64,000 nt of DNA from Streptomyces sp. NBC_01571 (GTDB lineage: Bacteria; Actinomycetota; Actinomycetes; Streptomycetales; Streptomycetaceae). Positions within the stretch are counted from its first letter, which is position 1. Each line of letters opens with the position of its first letter. Under the pieces are notes generated by a model, which had not been told where the DNA came from, made no database searches, and worked only from the letters and a program-made list of their open reading frames with translations. A program made the translations under genes and the position numbers. This document shows, piece by piece, positions 24,520 to 32,881 of the stretch. Location: NCBI RefSeq assembly GCF_026339875.1, contig NZ_JAPEPZ010000001.1, forward strand, positions 2,604,001 to 2,668,000. The letters are read 5' to 3'.

Positions 24520-27132
24520 CTACCGCGGCGCCATCCGGTCCACCACGTCCGGGTGTTCCTTCAGCCAGGCCGCGACGGCGTCCTCCTCGTGGCCCTGGCC
24601 GCGCTGCTTGATCTCGCTCTCCAGGGTGCCGAGTTCACCTTCGCTCATCTTGAAGTTCTTGATCCAACGGGCGAGTTGCGGGTACTGCTCCGGGAACTTC
24701 TCGCTGGAGATGGTCCGGATCGTGTTGCCCTCGCCGAAGAGCTTCTTGTCGTCCGCGAGCTTGGTGAGCTTGTACTCGCTGTAGGCCCAGTGCGGGGACC
24801 ACAGGACGACGGCGACGGGCTGCTTCTTGGCGTACGCGCGCTTCAGCTCGGCCAGCATGGCGGGCGTGGAGCCGTCGACGACCTTGTACTCCTTGTCCAG
24901 GCCGTAGCCCGGGAGCACCTTCTTCTTGAGCAGGTTCATCTCACCGGTGCCGGGCTCGATGCCGATGATCTTCCCGTCGAAGGTGCCGGCCTTGCCCTTC
25001 AGGTCCGCGAGGGACTTGACGCCCTTCACGTAGGACGGCACGGCGATCTCCAGCGAGGTCGGCGCGTACCAGGTGCCCAGGTCCTTCAGGTCGTTCTTGT
25101 GCTGGTCCCAGTAGTTCGACTGGGCGTAGGGCAGCCAGGCGTCGAAGTTGAGGTCGAGGTCGCCGGAGGCCAGTCCCGTGTAGACGGGGCCGACGTCCAT
25201 CTGCTTGAGGTTCAGCTGGTAGCCGCGCCGTGCCAGCACGTTCTTCCAAAGGTAGCTGACGGCGACGTCCTCGTCCCAGGGGAACCAAGCGACGTCCAGC
25301 GGACGCTTCGCCTCGGCCGGGGCGGCGGACGCCTTCCCGGTCGGGGCCAGCTTGTCGACGACGCCGGGGTTCTTCTTCAGCCAAGCGCGCACGGCGTCCT
25401 GCTGCTTGCCCTTGCCGACCTTGTTGATCTCCGCCTCAAGACCCGTGAGCTGCTTCTCGGTCATCTTGAAGTTCTTCAGCCACCGGCCGACGACCGGGTT
25501 GTCCTGAGCGAAGCCCTTGCGGGAGAGCGTGTGCACCCCGTCGCCCTTGCCCCAGGCGCCCTTCGGGTCCTTGAGCTTCTTCAGGTCGTAGTCGCTGTAC
25601 GCCCAGTGCGGCGACCAGAGGGTGACGACGACCGGCTGCTTCTTGGCGTACGCGCGCTTCAGCTCGGCCAGCATGGCGGGCGTCGAGCTGTCGACGACCT
25701 TGTACTCCTTGTCGAGCCCGTACTCCTTGAGCACCTTGCTCTTGAGGAGGCCCATCATCCCGGCGCTGGACTCGATGCCGGTGATCTTCCCGCCGAAGGT
25801 CCCGGCCTTGCCCTTGAGGTCCTCCAGCGAGTCGATGCCCTTCATGTACGAGGGCACGCTCAGCTCCAGCGAGGTGGGGCCGTACCAGGAGCCCAGGTCG
25901 TCCAGCTGCTTGCCGTACTTCTTCCAGTACTCCGCGTGCGTGGTCGGCAGCCACGAGTCCGTCTCGAAGTCGACGTCGCCCTGGGCCAGGGAGGTGTACA
26001 GGGGGCCCGCGTCGAACTGCTTGGTGTCGACGTCGAAGCCGCGCTCCTCCAGGATCTCCTTCCAGAGGAAGGTGGAGGCGACGCCCTCGTCCCACGGGAT
26101 GTAGCCGATGCTGATCTTCTTGCCCTGGCCGACGTTCTCGCCGTCGGCCGCGGTGGACGTCGAGTCCGTACCGCCGAAGATGCCCATACCGCCCGCGACC
26201 AGCGCGAGGACGACGACGCCCACCACCGCGACGGCGGGACGGGGCCGGTAGGACCAGATCCGCAGGCCCTGCGCGGCCCGCAGTTTGGCGGCGGCGCGGC
26301 GGCCGAGCGGGGAGACCTGGGTGCCGAGGGCGCCGGTCATCCGGTCGAGGTAGATCGCCAGGATGACGATGGCGACGCCCGCCTCGGAGCCCAGGCCGAC
26401 GTTCAGCTGGCCGATGGCCTCGTTCACGTCGCCGCCGAGGCCGCCGGTGCCGACCATGCCCGCGATGGCGGCCATGGACAGGCCCAGCATGATGACCTGG
26501 TTGACGCCGGCCATGACGGTGGGCAGGGCCAGCGGCAGCTGGATGCGCAGCAAGGTGTCACGGGGGGTGGTGCCGAACGCGTCGGCGGCTTCGACGAGTT
26601 CCTTGTCGACCTGCCGGATGCCCAGCTCGGTCATGCGGACGCCGGGCGCCAGCGCGAAGATCAGGGTGGCCACGATGCCGGCGGGGGCACCGGTGCCGAA
26701 GAACAGGATCGCCGGGATGAGGTAGATCATCGCGGGCAGGGTCTGCATGAAGTCGAGCACCGGGCGGACGATCCCGCTGACCCGGTCGGAGCGCGCCGCC
26801 CAGATGCCCACGGGGACGGAGACGACGAGCGCGATCAGGGTCGCCACGAGGACGAGCGAGAGGGTCACCATCGCGTCCTCCCACAGTTCGAGGGAGTCGA
26901 TGAAGGCGAATCCCACGAAGGTGAGGACACCCGCGGAGGTGCCGCGCAGCCAGAACGCGATCACCGCGAAGATGCCCGCGAGCAGGAGCGGCTGGGGAGC
27001 CTGGAGGACGGCGTTGATGCCGTCGTAGGTGCCCGAGAAGACGGTCTTGAGGAAGTCGAAGAGCCACGCCATGTGGTTCAGCAGCCAGTCGACGACGTCG
27101 TTGACCCAGTCACCGAAGGGAATCCTAGGCAT
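24520..27132 (-). CDS. Glycine betaine/proline ABC permease fused to two tandem binding domains
   Basis: 870 residues. Residues 1-300 form an OpuAB/ProW-type permease with the EAA-like loop (KELVEAADAFGTTPRDTLLRIQLPLALPTVMAG). After one more helix (about 310-330), two OpuAC-type substrate-binding domains follow in series. The first (from about 341) begins ISIGYIPWDEGVASTFLW; the second (from about 611) begins LDVAWFPWDEDVAVSYLW. Both keep the aromatic patches (SWLPTTHAEYW, AWLPYAQSNYW, LWSPHWAYS) for quaternary amines. The domains share long identical DNA stretches, so they arose by internal duplication. It imports osmoprotectant under osmotic stress. ATG overlaps the ATPase gene stop by eight bases. 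Two binding domains on one permease are unusual but known in Streptomyces. Confidence 0.92.
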   Translation of the reverse strand: MPRIPFGDWVNDVVDWLLNHMAWLFDFLKTVFSGTYDGINAVLQAPQPLLLAGIFAVIAFWLRGTSAGVLTFVGFAFIDSLELWEDAMVTLSLVLVATLIALVVSVPVGIWAARSDRVSGIVRPVLDFMQTLPAMIYLIPAILFFGTGAPAGIVATLIFALAPGVRMTELGIRQVDKELVEAADAFGTTPRDTLLRIQLPLALPTVMAGVNQVIMLGLSMAAIAGMVGTGGLGGDVNEAIGQLNVGLGSEAGVAIVILAIYLDRMTGALGTQVSPLGRRAAAKLRAAQGLRIWSYRPRPAVAVVGVVVLALVAGGMGIFGGTDSTSTAADGENVGQGKKISIGYIPWDEGVASTFLWKEILEERGFDVDTKQFDAGPLYTSLAQGDVDFETDSWLPTTHAEYWKKYGKQLDDLGSWYGPTSLELSVPSYMKGIDSLEDLKGKAGTFGGKITGIESSAGMMGLLKSKVLKEYGLDKEYKVVDSSTPAMLAELKRAYAKKQPVVVTLWSPHWAYSDYDLKKLKDPKGAWGKGDGVHTLSRKGFAQDNPVVGRWLKNFKMTEKQLTGLEAEINKVGKGKQQDAVRAWLKKNPGVVDKLAPTGKASAAPAEAKRPLDVAWFPWDEDVAVSYLWKNVLARRGYQLNLKQMDVGPVYTGLASGDLDLNFDAWLPYAQSNYWDQHKNDLKDLGTWYAPTSLEIAVPSYVKGVKSLADLKGKAGTFDGKIIGIEPGTGEMNLLKKKVLPGYGLDKEYKVVDGSTPAMLAELKRAYAKKQPVAVVLWSPHWAYSEYKLTKLADDKKLFGEGNTIRTISSEKFPEQYPQLARWIKNFKMSEGELGTLESEIKQRGQGHEEDAVAAWLKEHPDVVDRMAPR

Positions 27133-28204
27133 CGGCCGTCACCGCCTCGCCTCGGGGCTGCTCACAGCGGCCGGGTGTGTCCTGTTCGTCGCCCAGGAAG
27201 GCGACGAGCCTGCGGCGCGGCACGACACCGACCAGTTCGCCCTGGGGGTCGAGCACCGCGACCGGGTGCGTGAGGCGCGCGCTGATCGCGCACAGATCCA
27301 CGAACGAGGTGTCGGGCAGCGCGGTCTCGCAGTCGCAGTCGGCCTCGTCGCCGTGTACGTCGGTGTCCATGACGGCGCCCGCCGTCAGCACCCGGGAGCG
27401 GTCGACGTCCTGGGTGAAGGAGGCGACGTAGTCGTCGGCGGGACGCACGAGGATGTCCTCGGCGCTGCCGATCTGGACGATGCGGCCGTCGCGCATGACG
27501 GCGATCCGGTCGCCGAGCCGCATGGCCTCGTTGAGGTCGTGGGTGATGAACACGATGGTCTTCTTGAGTTTCTTCTGGAGCTCGATGAGCTGGTCCTGCA
27601 TGTCGCGGCGGATCAGCGGGTCGAGCGCGCTGAACGACTCGTCCATCAGCAGCAGGTCGGCGTCGGTGGCGAGCGCGCGGGCGAGGCCGACGCGCTGCTG
27701 CATCCCGCCGGACAGCTCGTCGGGCCAGGACTTCTCCCAGCCCGCGAGTCCGGCCAGCTCCAGGGCCTCGGTGGCGCGCTTCCTGCGCTCGGCGGCCGGT
27801 ACGCCCTGGACCTCCAGGCCGTACGCCGCGTTCTCCAGGACGCTGCGGTGCGGGAAGAGCGCGAAGTGCTGGAAGACCATGCTGATCTTCTTCGAGCGGA
27901 CCTCGCGCAGGTCACGGGCGCTGAGCGCGGTGAGGTCCTCACCGTCGAAGCGCACCTGTCCCGCGGTCGGTTCCAGAAGCCCGTTGAGCATGCGCAGCAG
28001 CGTGGACTTGCCGGATCCGGAGAGGCCCATGACGACGAAGATCTGGCCCGGGTCGACCGTGAAGGAGGCGTCGATCACTGCGGCGGTGGTGCCGTCGGCG
28101 CGCAGTTCCTCCCGGTCGGTTCCCTGGCGGAGTCGTTCCACCGCCTCTTCCGGTCGTCTCCCGAACACCTTGTACAGATGCTCGGCCTCAAGCCTGGATG
28201 ACAC
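27125..28204 (-). CDS. Glycine betaine/proline ABC transporter ATPase (OpuAA/ProV type)
   Basis: 359 residues. Walker A GLSGSGKST, Q-loop FQHFALFPH, signature LSGGMQQRVGLARAL, Walker B LLLMDESFSALDP, switch HDLNEAMRLGDRIAVM. A C-terminal regulatory extension of CBS type (SFVDLCAISARLTHPVAVLDPQGELVGVVPRRRL) occurs in osmo-sensing OpuA ATPases. Residues 29-40 (GTDREELRADGTT) are also family-typical. It is the first gene of a two-gene operon with the fused permease. GTG start at 28202-28204. The leader just upstream holds eight 9-bp repeats. Confidence 0.93.
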   Translation of the reverse strand: MSSRLEAEHLYKVFGRRPEEAVERLRQGTDREELRADGTTAAVIDASFTVDPGQIFVVMGLSGSGKSTLLRMLNGLLEPTAGQVRFDGEDLTALSARDLREVRSKKISMVFQHFALFPHRSVLENAAYGLEVQGVPAAERRKRATEALELAGLAGWEKSWPDELSGGMQQRVGLARALATDADLLLMDESFSALDPLIRRDMQDQLIELQKKLKKTIVFITHDLNEAMRLGDRIAVMRDGRIVQIGSAEDILVRPADDYVASFTQDVDRSRVLTAGAVMDTDVHGDEADCDCETALPDTSFVDLCAISARLTHPVAVLDPQGELVGVVPRRRLVAFLGDEQDTPGRCEQPRGEAVTADA

Positions 28205-28228
28205 GTGTGCCTCTCGTTCGGACGCTTC

Positions 28229-28300
28229 GATCGGTGTGATCGGTGCGACGGGTCAGATCGGTGCGACCGCTGTGATCGCCGTGATCGATGTGGTCGGTTG
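28229..28300. repeat. Eight 9-bp tandem units upstream of the betaine ATPase gene
   Basis: The plus strand reads GATCGGTGT, GATCGGTGC, GACGGGTCA, GATCGGTGC, GACCGCTGT, GATCGCCGT, GATCGATGT, GGTCGGTTG without gaps. The array starts about 25 bp before the ATPase start codon and covers the expected promoter or leader. Units resemble the 9-mers in the aldehyde dehydrogenase N-terminus (13435-13479). Confidence 0.8.
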
Positions 28301-28397
28301 AACAAGCAACCGGGCGCTTCCCGAGGCCGCGCCTGCCCTCACTTACCCGGAGCAAACACAAGAGTGGTCCAGGTCACTGTCAGTGGCGTACGGCATG

Positions 28398-29327
28398 ATG
28401 CGAGGCGTGACCAGACGCCTGATGCTGCTCGACACCGCCTCCCTGTACTTCCGGGCCTATTTCGGAGTCCCCGACTCGGTGAGGGCCCCCGACGGCACGC
28501 CCGTGAACGCCGTGCGCGGGCTGCTCGACTTCATCGACCGCCTGGTCAAGGACCACCGTCCGGACGACCTGGTGGCCTGCATGGACGCGGACTGGCGCCC
28601 GCAGTGGCGGGTGGACCTGATCCCCTCGTACAAGGCGCACCGGGTGGCCGTGGAGACCGAGACCGGTCCGGACGAGGAGGAGGTGCCGGACACGCTCTCC
28701 CCGCAGGTGCCTGTCATCGAGGACGTCCTGGACGCGCTGGGCATCGCGCGCGTGGGGGTCGAGGGGTACGAGGCGGACGACGTGATCGGCACGTTCACCG
28801 GACGCGCCACCGGCCCGGTCGACATCGTCACCGGCGACCGCGACCTGTACCAACTCGTGGACGACAAGCGGGGAGTGCGCGTCCTGTATCCCCTCAAGGG
28901 CGTCGGCACCCTCCAGCTCACCGACGAGACGTGGCTGCGCGAGAAGTACGGGGTCGACGGCTCGGGATACGCGGACCTGGCGCTGCTGCGCGGCGACCCG
29001 AGCGACGGCCTTCCGGGGGTGCCCGGGATCGGCGAGAAGACGGCGGCCAAGCTGCTCGACGCCTTCGGGGACCTGGCCGGGATCATGACCGCCGTGGACG
29101 ACCCGAAGTCCGGGCTGACGCCCTCTCAGCGCAGGCGGCTCGACGAGTCCCGGCCCTACGTCGCCCTGGCACCCGAGGTCGTACGGGTCGCCGGTGACGT
29201 CCCGCTGCCCGACGTCGACACGGCGCTGCCGCACACCCCGCACGACCCGGCCGCCCTGGACGCGCTCGCGGCGCGCTGGGGCCTGGGCGGATCCCTGCAG
29301 CGTCTGCTCACGACGCTCGGCACCTGA
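28398..29327 (+). CDS. 5'-3' exonuclease (PolI N-terminal/T5 FEN family)
   Basis: 309 residues. N-terminal LMLLDTASLYFRAYFGVPDS with the first metal Asp, CMDADWRPQWRVDLIPSYKAHR, EGYEADDVIGT and VTGDRDLYQLVDD carry the acidic cluster. LPGVPGIGEKTAAKLL is the helix-hairpin-helix DNA-binding motif. This stand-alone flap/5' nuclease is common in Streptomyces and acts in Okazaki-flap removal or repair. Possible starts are GTG 28383, ATG 28395 and ATG 28398; none has a clear ribosome binding site and I take the last ATG. It is divergent from the betaine operon. Confidence 0.9.
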   Translation: MRGVTRRLMLLDTASLYFRAYFGVPDSVRAPDGTPVNAVRGLLDFIDRLVKDHRPDDLVACMDADWRPQWRVDLIPSYKAHRVAVETETGPDEEEVPDTLSPQVPVIEDVLDALGIARVGVEGYEADDVIGTFTGRATGPVDIVTGDRDLYQLVDDKRGVRVLYPLKGVGTLQLTDETWLREKYGVDGSGYADLALLRGDPSDGLPGVPGIGEKTAAKLLDAFGDLAGIMTAVDDPKSGLTPSQRRRLDESRPYVALAPEVVRVAGDVPLPDVDTALPHTPHDPAALDALAARWGLGGSLQRLLTTLGT

Positions 29328-29330
29328 GAA

Positions 29331-29357
29331 GCCCCGTCCCCACGGCGAGAACGGGGC
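29331..29357 (+). terminator. GC hairpin after the exonuclease gene
   Basis: GCCCCGT (29331-29337) pairs with ACGGGGC (29351-29357) four bases after the stop codon. No U-tract follows. Confidence 0.55.
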
Positions 29358-29484
29358 GTCCGGGTGAGGGCATCGTCACTGTTTGGAGGGAGGCTCGATC
29401 CTCACCACGGGGGAACTCGAATTCCGGTACGAGGAGCGCGAAGGCCCCTCCTGCGAAGGGCGCCAACCGGGACAGGGATGCTAA

Positions 29485-29500
29485 CTTAGGTGAGCCTAAG
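29485..29500. promoter_or_regulatory. Iron box (DmdR1/IdeR type)
   Basis: CTTAGG-TGAG-CCTAAG is a perfect palindrome matching the DtxR-family consensus TTAGGTTAGGCTAACCTAA in its arms. It ends 20 bp before the start of a siderophore-interacting protein gene, which fits repression by iron. TAACTT just before it may be part of the -10. Confidence 0.85.
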
Positions 29501-29520
29501 CATTGAACGAGGAGGCCGTC

Positions 29521-30369
29521 ATGGCAGAGCGTCCGGCACGCAGGCCCAGGAAGCCCCACTCCGCGCACGTCGTGCGGACCGAGCGGCTCACTCCGCACAT
29601 GCAGCGCATCGTCCTGGGCGGCGAGGGTCTCGCCGAGTTCACCGCGGGCACCTGCACCGACCACTATGTGAAGTTGCTCTTCGCCGCGGAGGGCGTCACC
29701 TATCCCGAGCCCTTCGACATGGAGCGGATCCGCGAGGAGTTCCCGCGCGAGCAGTGGCCCGTGACCCGGACGTACACCGTACGGGCCTGGGACCCCGAAC
29801 TGCGCGAGCTGACGCTCGACTTCGTGGTCCACGGCGACGAGGGCCTGGCCGGCCCCTGGGCGGCCCGGGTCCAACCGGGCGAGACCGTACGGTTCATGGG
29901 CCCCGGCGGCGCGTACGCACCCGACGCGAGCGCCGACTGGCATCTGTTCGCCGGTGACGAGAGCGCGCTGCCCGCGATCGCCGCCGCGCTGGAGACGCTG
30001 CCGGAGGGCGCCGTGGCCCATGCCTTCCTGGAGGTCTCGGGCCGCGACGAGGAGCAGAAGATCGACTCCGACGTGGACGTGGTGTGGCTTCACCGCGGGG
30101 ACCGGCCCGTCGGCGAGGCCCTGGTGGAGGCCGTGCGCGCGCTCGAGTTCCCGGAGGGCCGGATACACGCGTTCGTGCACGGCGAGGCGACCTTCGTGAA
30201 GGAGCTGCGCCGGCTGCTGCGGGTGGAGCGGGAGATCCCGCGCGAGGACCTGTCGATCTCCGGCTACTGGCGCCTGGGGCACAACGAGGACGGCTGGCAG
30301 GCGGCCAAGCGGGAGTGGAACGCGCAGGTGGAGGCGGAGCAGGAGCCGACCTCGGCGGCCGCTTCCTGA
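29521..30369 (+). CDS. Siderophore-interacting protein (ferric-siderophore reductase)
   Basis: 282 residues. The FAD-binding domain contains RTYTVRAWDPELRELTLDFVVHG and PGETVRFMGPGG; the C-terminal NAD(P)H domain contains HLFAGDESALPAIAAALE, the SIP-family GDE(S/T)ALPAI motif, and SGYWRLGHNEDGW near the end. It reduces ferric siderophores in the cytosol to release iron. ATG 29521 has GAGGAGG six bases upstream; an in-frame GTG at 29503 lies before that site and is rejected. Regulation by iron is supported by the box at 29485. Confidence 0.95.
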   Translation: MAERPARRPRKPHSAHVVRTERLTPHMQRIVLGGEGLAEFTAGTCTDHYVKLLFAAEGVTYPEPFDMERIREEFPREQWPVTRTYTVRAWDPELRELTLDFVVHGDEGLAGPWAARVQPGETVRFMGPGGAYAPDASADWHLFAGDESALPAIAAALETLPEGAVAHAFLEVSGRDEEQKIDSDVDVVWLHRGDRPVGEALVEAVRALEFPEGRIHAFVHGEATFVKELRRLLRVEREIPREDLSISGYWRLGHNEDGWQAAKREWNAQVEAEQEPTSAAAS

Positions 30370-30377
30370 ACCTCCCC

Positions 30378-30404
30378 GTACCGGGGCGCACGGCCCCCCG
30401 GTAC
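30378..30404 (+). terminator. Hairpin after the siderophore-interacting protein gene
   Basis: GTACCGGGG pairs with CCCCCGGTAC around CGCACGGC, starting nine bases after the stop codon. Stem of nine to ten base pairs, no U-tract. Confidence 0.6.
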
Positions 30405-30525
30405 GACCTGAGCGTACGGATCGACAGCCACACGGCCGCCGCGACGTGCGCGAGCGGCCCGCCCGCACGGCCGGGCACGACGCCCCGTCCGCGGTGCCCG
30501 GGCCTCGCCGGACGCGCCGCCACCC

Positions 30526-31120
30526 TCACCGGGTCGAGCGGCGGAAATGGGCGACGCCTCGCGTCCGGCCGGGCGTGCCGGACCGCGCCATCTTCCCGAA
30601 GAGGCTGCCGAGCGGGAACAGCCGGACCGCAGGCTGGATCAGTGTGATCAACGGGGGCGCGGACTCCCGCACGAACAGCGTGCGTTGACGTCCCGTCATG
30701 CGCGGGGCCGGGGAAACGACCACGCTCGCCGCGCACCCCGGTGAGGGCCGCGCCGTCGGCGCCTCGCACCTCGGCCCCGGCCTCCCGTGACACCGGCCCT
30801 CTGACAACGGCCCACGTACGCCCCGGCAGCCGGTGGGAGCGCCGTCCAACAGCGCACGGCCGGTCTCCCCGAGCGCCGCCCCCGGCGCCAGGCGCACGGC
30901 CCCGCCCCGGAGTTCGCCCTTGAGGGCGCCCGGGTCCCCCGACGACGTCACCGCCCTGGTCCGCGATCGCGACCGCCCGAGGGAGCCGGTCGGCCTCCCC
31001 CGGGCCGCGCGTGGTGAGCGGTGCGGTCAGCCCCGCTTCACCGACGAGGCAGACGACCTCGCCCCCCGTCGCGGGTACGCGCCCCGGGTTCCGGACAGGG
31101 GCGTGAGCACTTCGGCGCGA
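30526..31120 (-). pseudogene. Possible decayed FAD-dependent monooxygenase gene
   Basis: This 840-bp gap (30370-31208) has no intact gene. In two different minus-strand frames it shows monooxygenase-like pieces in the right order: GGEVVCLVGEAGLTAPLTT (like the C-terminal GD/FAD motif), then GAALGETGRALLDGAP, then RTLFVRESAPPLITLIQPAVRL. Frame changes and a missing N-terminal half imply a pseudogene. The assignment rests on short resemblances only. Confidence 0.3.
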
Positions 31121-31163
31121 CCCGGACACGGCCGCGTCACGCGAGCGAAACAGGGTCTCCCTA

Positions 31164-31185
31164 ATTTCTGTCACCCGACAGGAAT
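31164..31185. promoter_or_regulatory. Operator copy 1: ATTTCTGTC-N4-GACAGGAAT before the APC permease
   Basis: A 22-bp near-perfect palindrome (one mismatch) 24 bp before the GTG start of the permease gene. The same palindrome, perfect there, lies between the TetR regulator and the guanidine/urea operon (39567-39588), and both are preceded by CTAA. It is therefore a strong candidate for the TetR protein's operator. Confidence 0.75.
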
Positions 31186-31208
31186 CCGCGCCGAAGGCAG
31201 GTGCCACC

Positions 31209-32759
31209 GTGACCACCACCGCCCCCTCCGACGTCCGCCCCGATCCGCCCCGCTCCCCCGACGACGGCTCGCTCACCCCGTTCGGCTACCGCCAGGAACT
31301 GCGGCGCAGCCTCGGCCGCTACGCCTCGTTCGCCGCCGGCTTCTCCTTCATCTCGGTGCTGACGACCGTCTTCCAGTTCTTCGCCTTCGGGTACGCGTTC
31401 GGCGGCCCGGTCTTCTTCTGGACCTGGCCGGCCGTCCTGGTGGGCCAGCTGACGGTCGCCGCCTGCTTCGCCGAACTGGCCGCGCGCTACCCGCTCTCGG
31501 GCGCGATCTACCAGTGGTCCTCGCGTCTGTCCAACCTCTCCTTCGGCTGGTTCGCCGGCTGGATCATGGTGATCGGACAGATCGTGGTGGTCGCCGCGGC
31601 GGCCCTCGCACTGCAGATGGTGCTGCCCGCGATCTGGTCCGGCTTCCAGCTGGTGGGCGACGATCCGGCGCCCACCAGCCCCGACGGCGCGGCGAACGCG
31701 GCGGTCCTCGGCGTCGTCCTGCTCGTCCTGACCACGCTGGTGAACGTCGTCGACAACCGTGTGATGTCGGTGATCAACCGCGTCGGCGTCACCGCCGAGA
31801 TCATCGGCGCCGTTCTGATCATCGTTCTCCTGTTCACCCACTCCGAACGCTCCCCCGGCATCACCTTCCACCCGGGTGAGGGCGGATCGGGCCTGTTCGG
31901 GGCGCTGATGGTGGGCTCCTTCACGGCGGCCTACGTGATGATCGGCTTCGACAGCGCGGGCGAGATGAGCGAGGAGACACACAACCCGCGGCGCACCGCG
32001 CCCCGTACGATCCTCACCGCCCTCGGCGCGGCGGGTCTGCTCGGCGGACTGATCGTGCTCGGCGGCCTGCTGGCCGCGCCCAGCCTCACCGACGGGCACC
32101 TGGGCGTGGACGGTCTGAGCTACGTGCTGACCAGCAGCCTCGGGGACGGGGTGGGCCGGGCGCTGCTCGCCGACGTGGTGGTGGCCGTCGCGGTGGCGAC
32201 GCTGGCGATCCAGACGGCCGCCTGCCGCATGCTCTTCTCGATGGCCCGGGACGGCCGGCTCCCCTTCTCCCGCCGGCTCGCGAGGGTCAACCCGCGCACC
32301 GGTATGCCGAGCGTCCCCGCCCTCACCGTCGGTGTCCTCGCCGCCGCCCTGCTGCTGCTCGACTTCGCCTCCCCCGAGGCCTTTCTGGCGATCGGCACCA
32401 CCTGCATCGTGATGCTGTACCTGGCGTACGCGATGGTGACCGGGCCGATGCTGGTGCGCCGGCTGCGCGGCGAGTTCACCGCCGACGGGACAGACGAGAC
32501 GGGCGCCCCGCTCTTCTCGCTGGGCCGCTGGGGCGTGCCGGTCAACGCGATCGCCCTCGTCTACGGTCTCCTCATGAGCGTCGACCTCGCGTGGCCGCGC
32601 GCCGCGGTGTACGACCCGGCGGGCGGACACTGGTACTTCCAGTGGTTCACCGTGCTGTTCCTGGGGTCGACCGTGCTCGCGGGTGCGGCCTACCGGGCGT
32701 ACCGGGCGCGGACGACGGCGGCGGAGGCTCCCGAGGCGGCCCCGGCCTCGTACGCCTGA
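31209..32759 (+). CDS. APC-family amino acid/amine permease of the guanidine/urea regulon
   Basis: 516 residues with 12 predicted membrane helices. It begins with a soluble tail, then LTPFGYRQELRRSLGRYASFAAGFSFISVLTTVFQFF, typical of urea-carboxylase-associated APC permeases. Other conserved pieces are YPLSGAIYQWSSRLSNLSFGWFAGW and GFDSAGEMSEETHNPRRTAPR. It probably imports guanidine, urea or a related amine across the plasma membrane. GTG 31209 has GGCAGG upstream. The shared palindrome links it to the carboxylase operon about 8 kb away. Its 3' end is the first unit of a 39-bp repeat. Confidence 0.85.
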   Translation: MTTTAPSDVRPDPPRSPDDGSLTPFGYRQELRRSLGRYASFAAGFSFISVLTTVFQFFAFGYAFGGPVFFWTWPAVLVGQLTVAACFAELAARYPLSGAIYQWSSRLSNLSFGWFAGWIMVIGQIVVVAAAALALQMVLPAIWSGFQLVGDDPAPTSPDGAANAAVLGVVLLVLTTLVNVVDNRVMSVINRVGVTAEIIGAVLIIVLLFTHSERSPGITFHPGEGGSGLFGALMVGSFTAAYVMIGFDSAGEMSEETHNPRRTAPRTILTALGAAGLLGGLIVLGGLLAAPSLTDGHLGVDGLSYVLTSSLGDGVGRALLADVVVAVAVATLAIQTAACRMLFSMARDGRLPFSRRLARVNPRTGMPSVPALTVGVLAAALLLLDFASPEAFLAIGTTCIVMLYLAYAMVTGPMLVRRLRGEFTADGTDETGAPLFSLGRWGVPVNAIALVYGLLMSVDLAWPRAAVYDPAGGHWYFQWFTVLFLGSTVLAGAAYRAYRARTTAAEAPEAAPASYA

Positions 32760-32880
32760 GCCCGGAGCGACCGCCCCGCCGCCGTCTCGTACGCCTGAGC
32801 CCGGAACGACCGCCCAGGCCTCCGCCTCGGACGTCTGAGCGGTGAGCGCCCCGGCCCGTCGCCGCCCGTAGGCTTGAGCG
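32746..32880. repeat. 39-40-bp repeats seeded by the 3' end of the permease gene
   Basis: The last codons and stop (TCGTACGCCTGAGCCCGGA..., from 32748) recur at 32787 and more loosely at 32827 (TCGGACGTCTGAG) and 32866 (CCGTAGGCTTGAG). Spacings are 39, 40 and 39 bp. The first two copies agree over about 28 bases with one change. The last copy ends just before the start of the RluA gene. Confidence 0.75.
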
Positions 32881-32881
32881 G

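Noticed and set aside
24283..27273. 996-codon plus-strand frame opposite the betaine permease gene
   Set aside because: It is a codon-bias shadow of the real minus-strand gene, with Val/Glu/Asp/Gly-rich low-complexity sequence and no domains.
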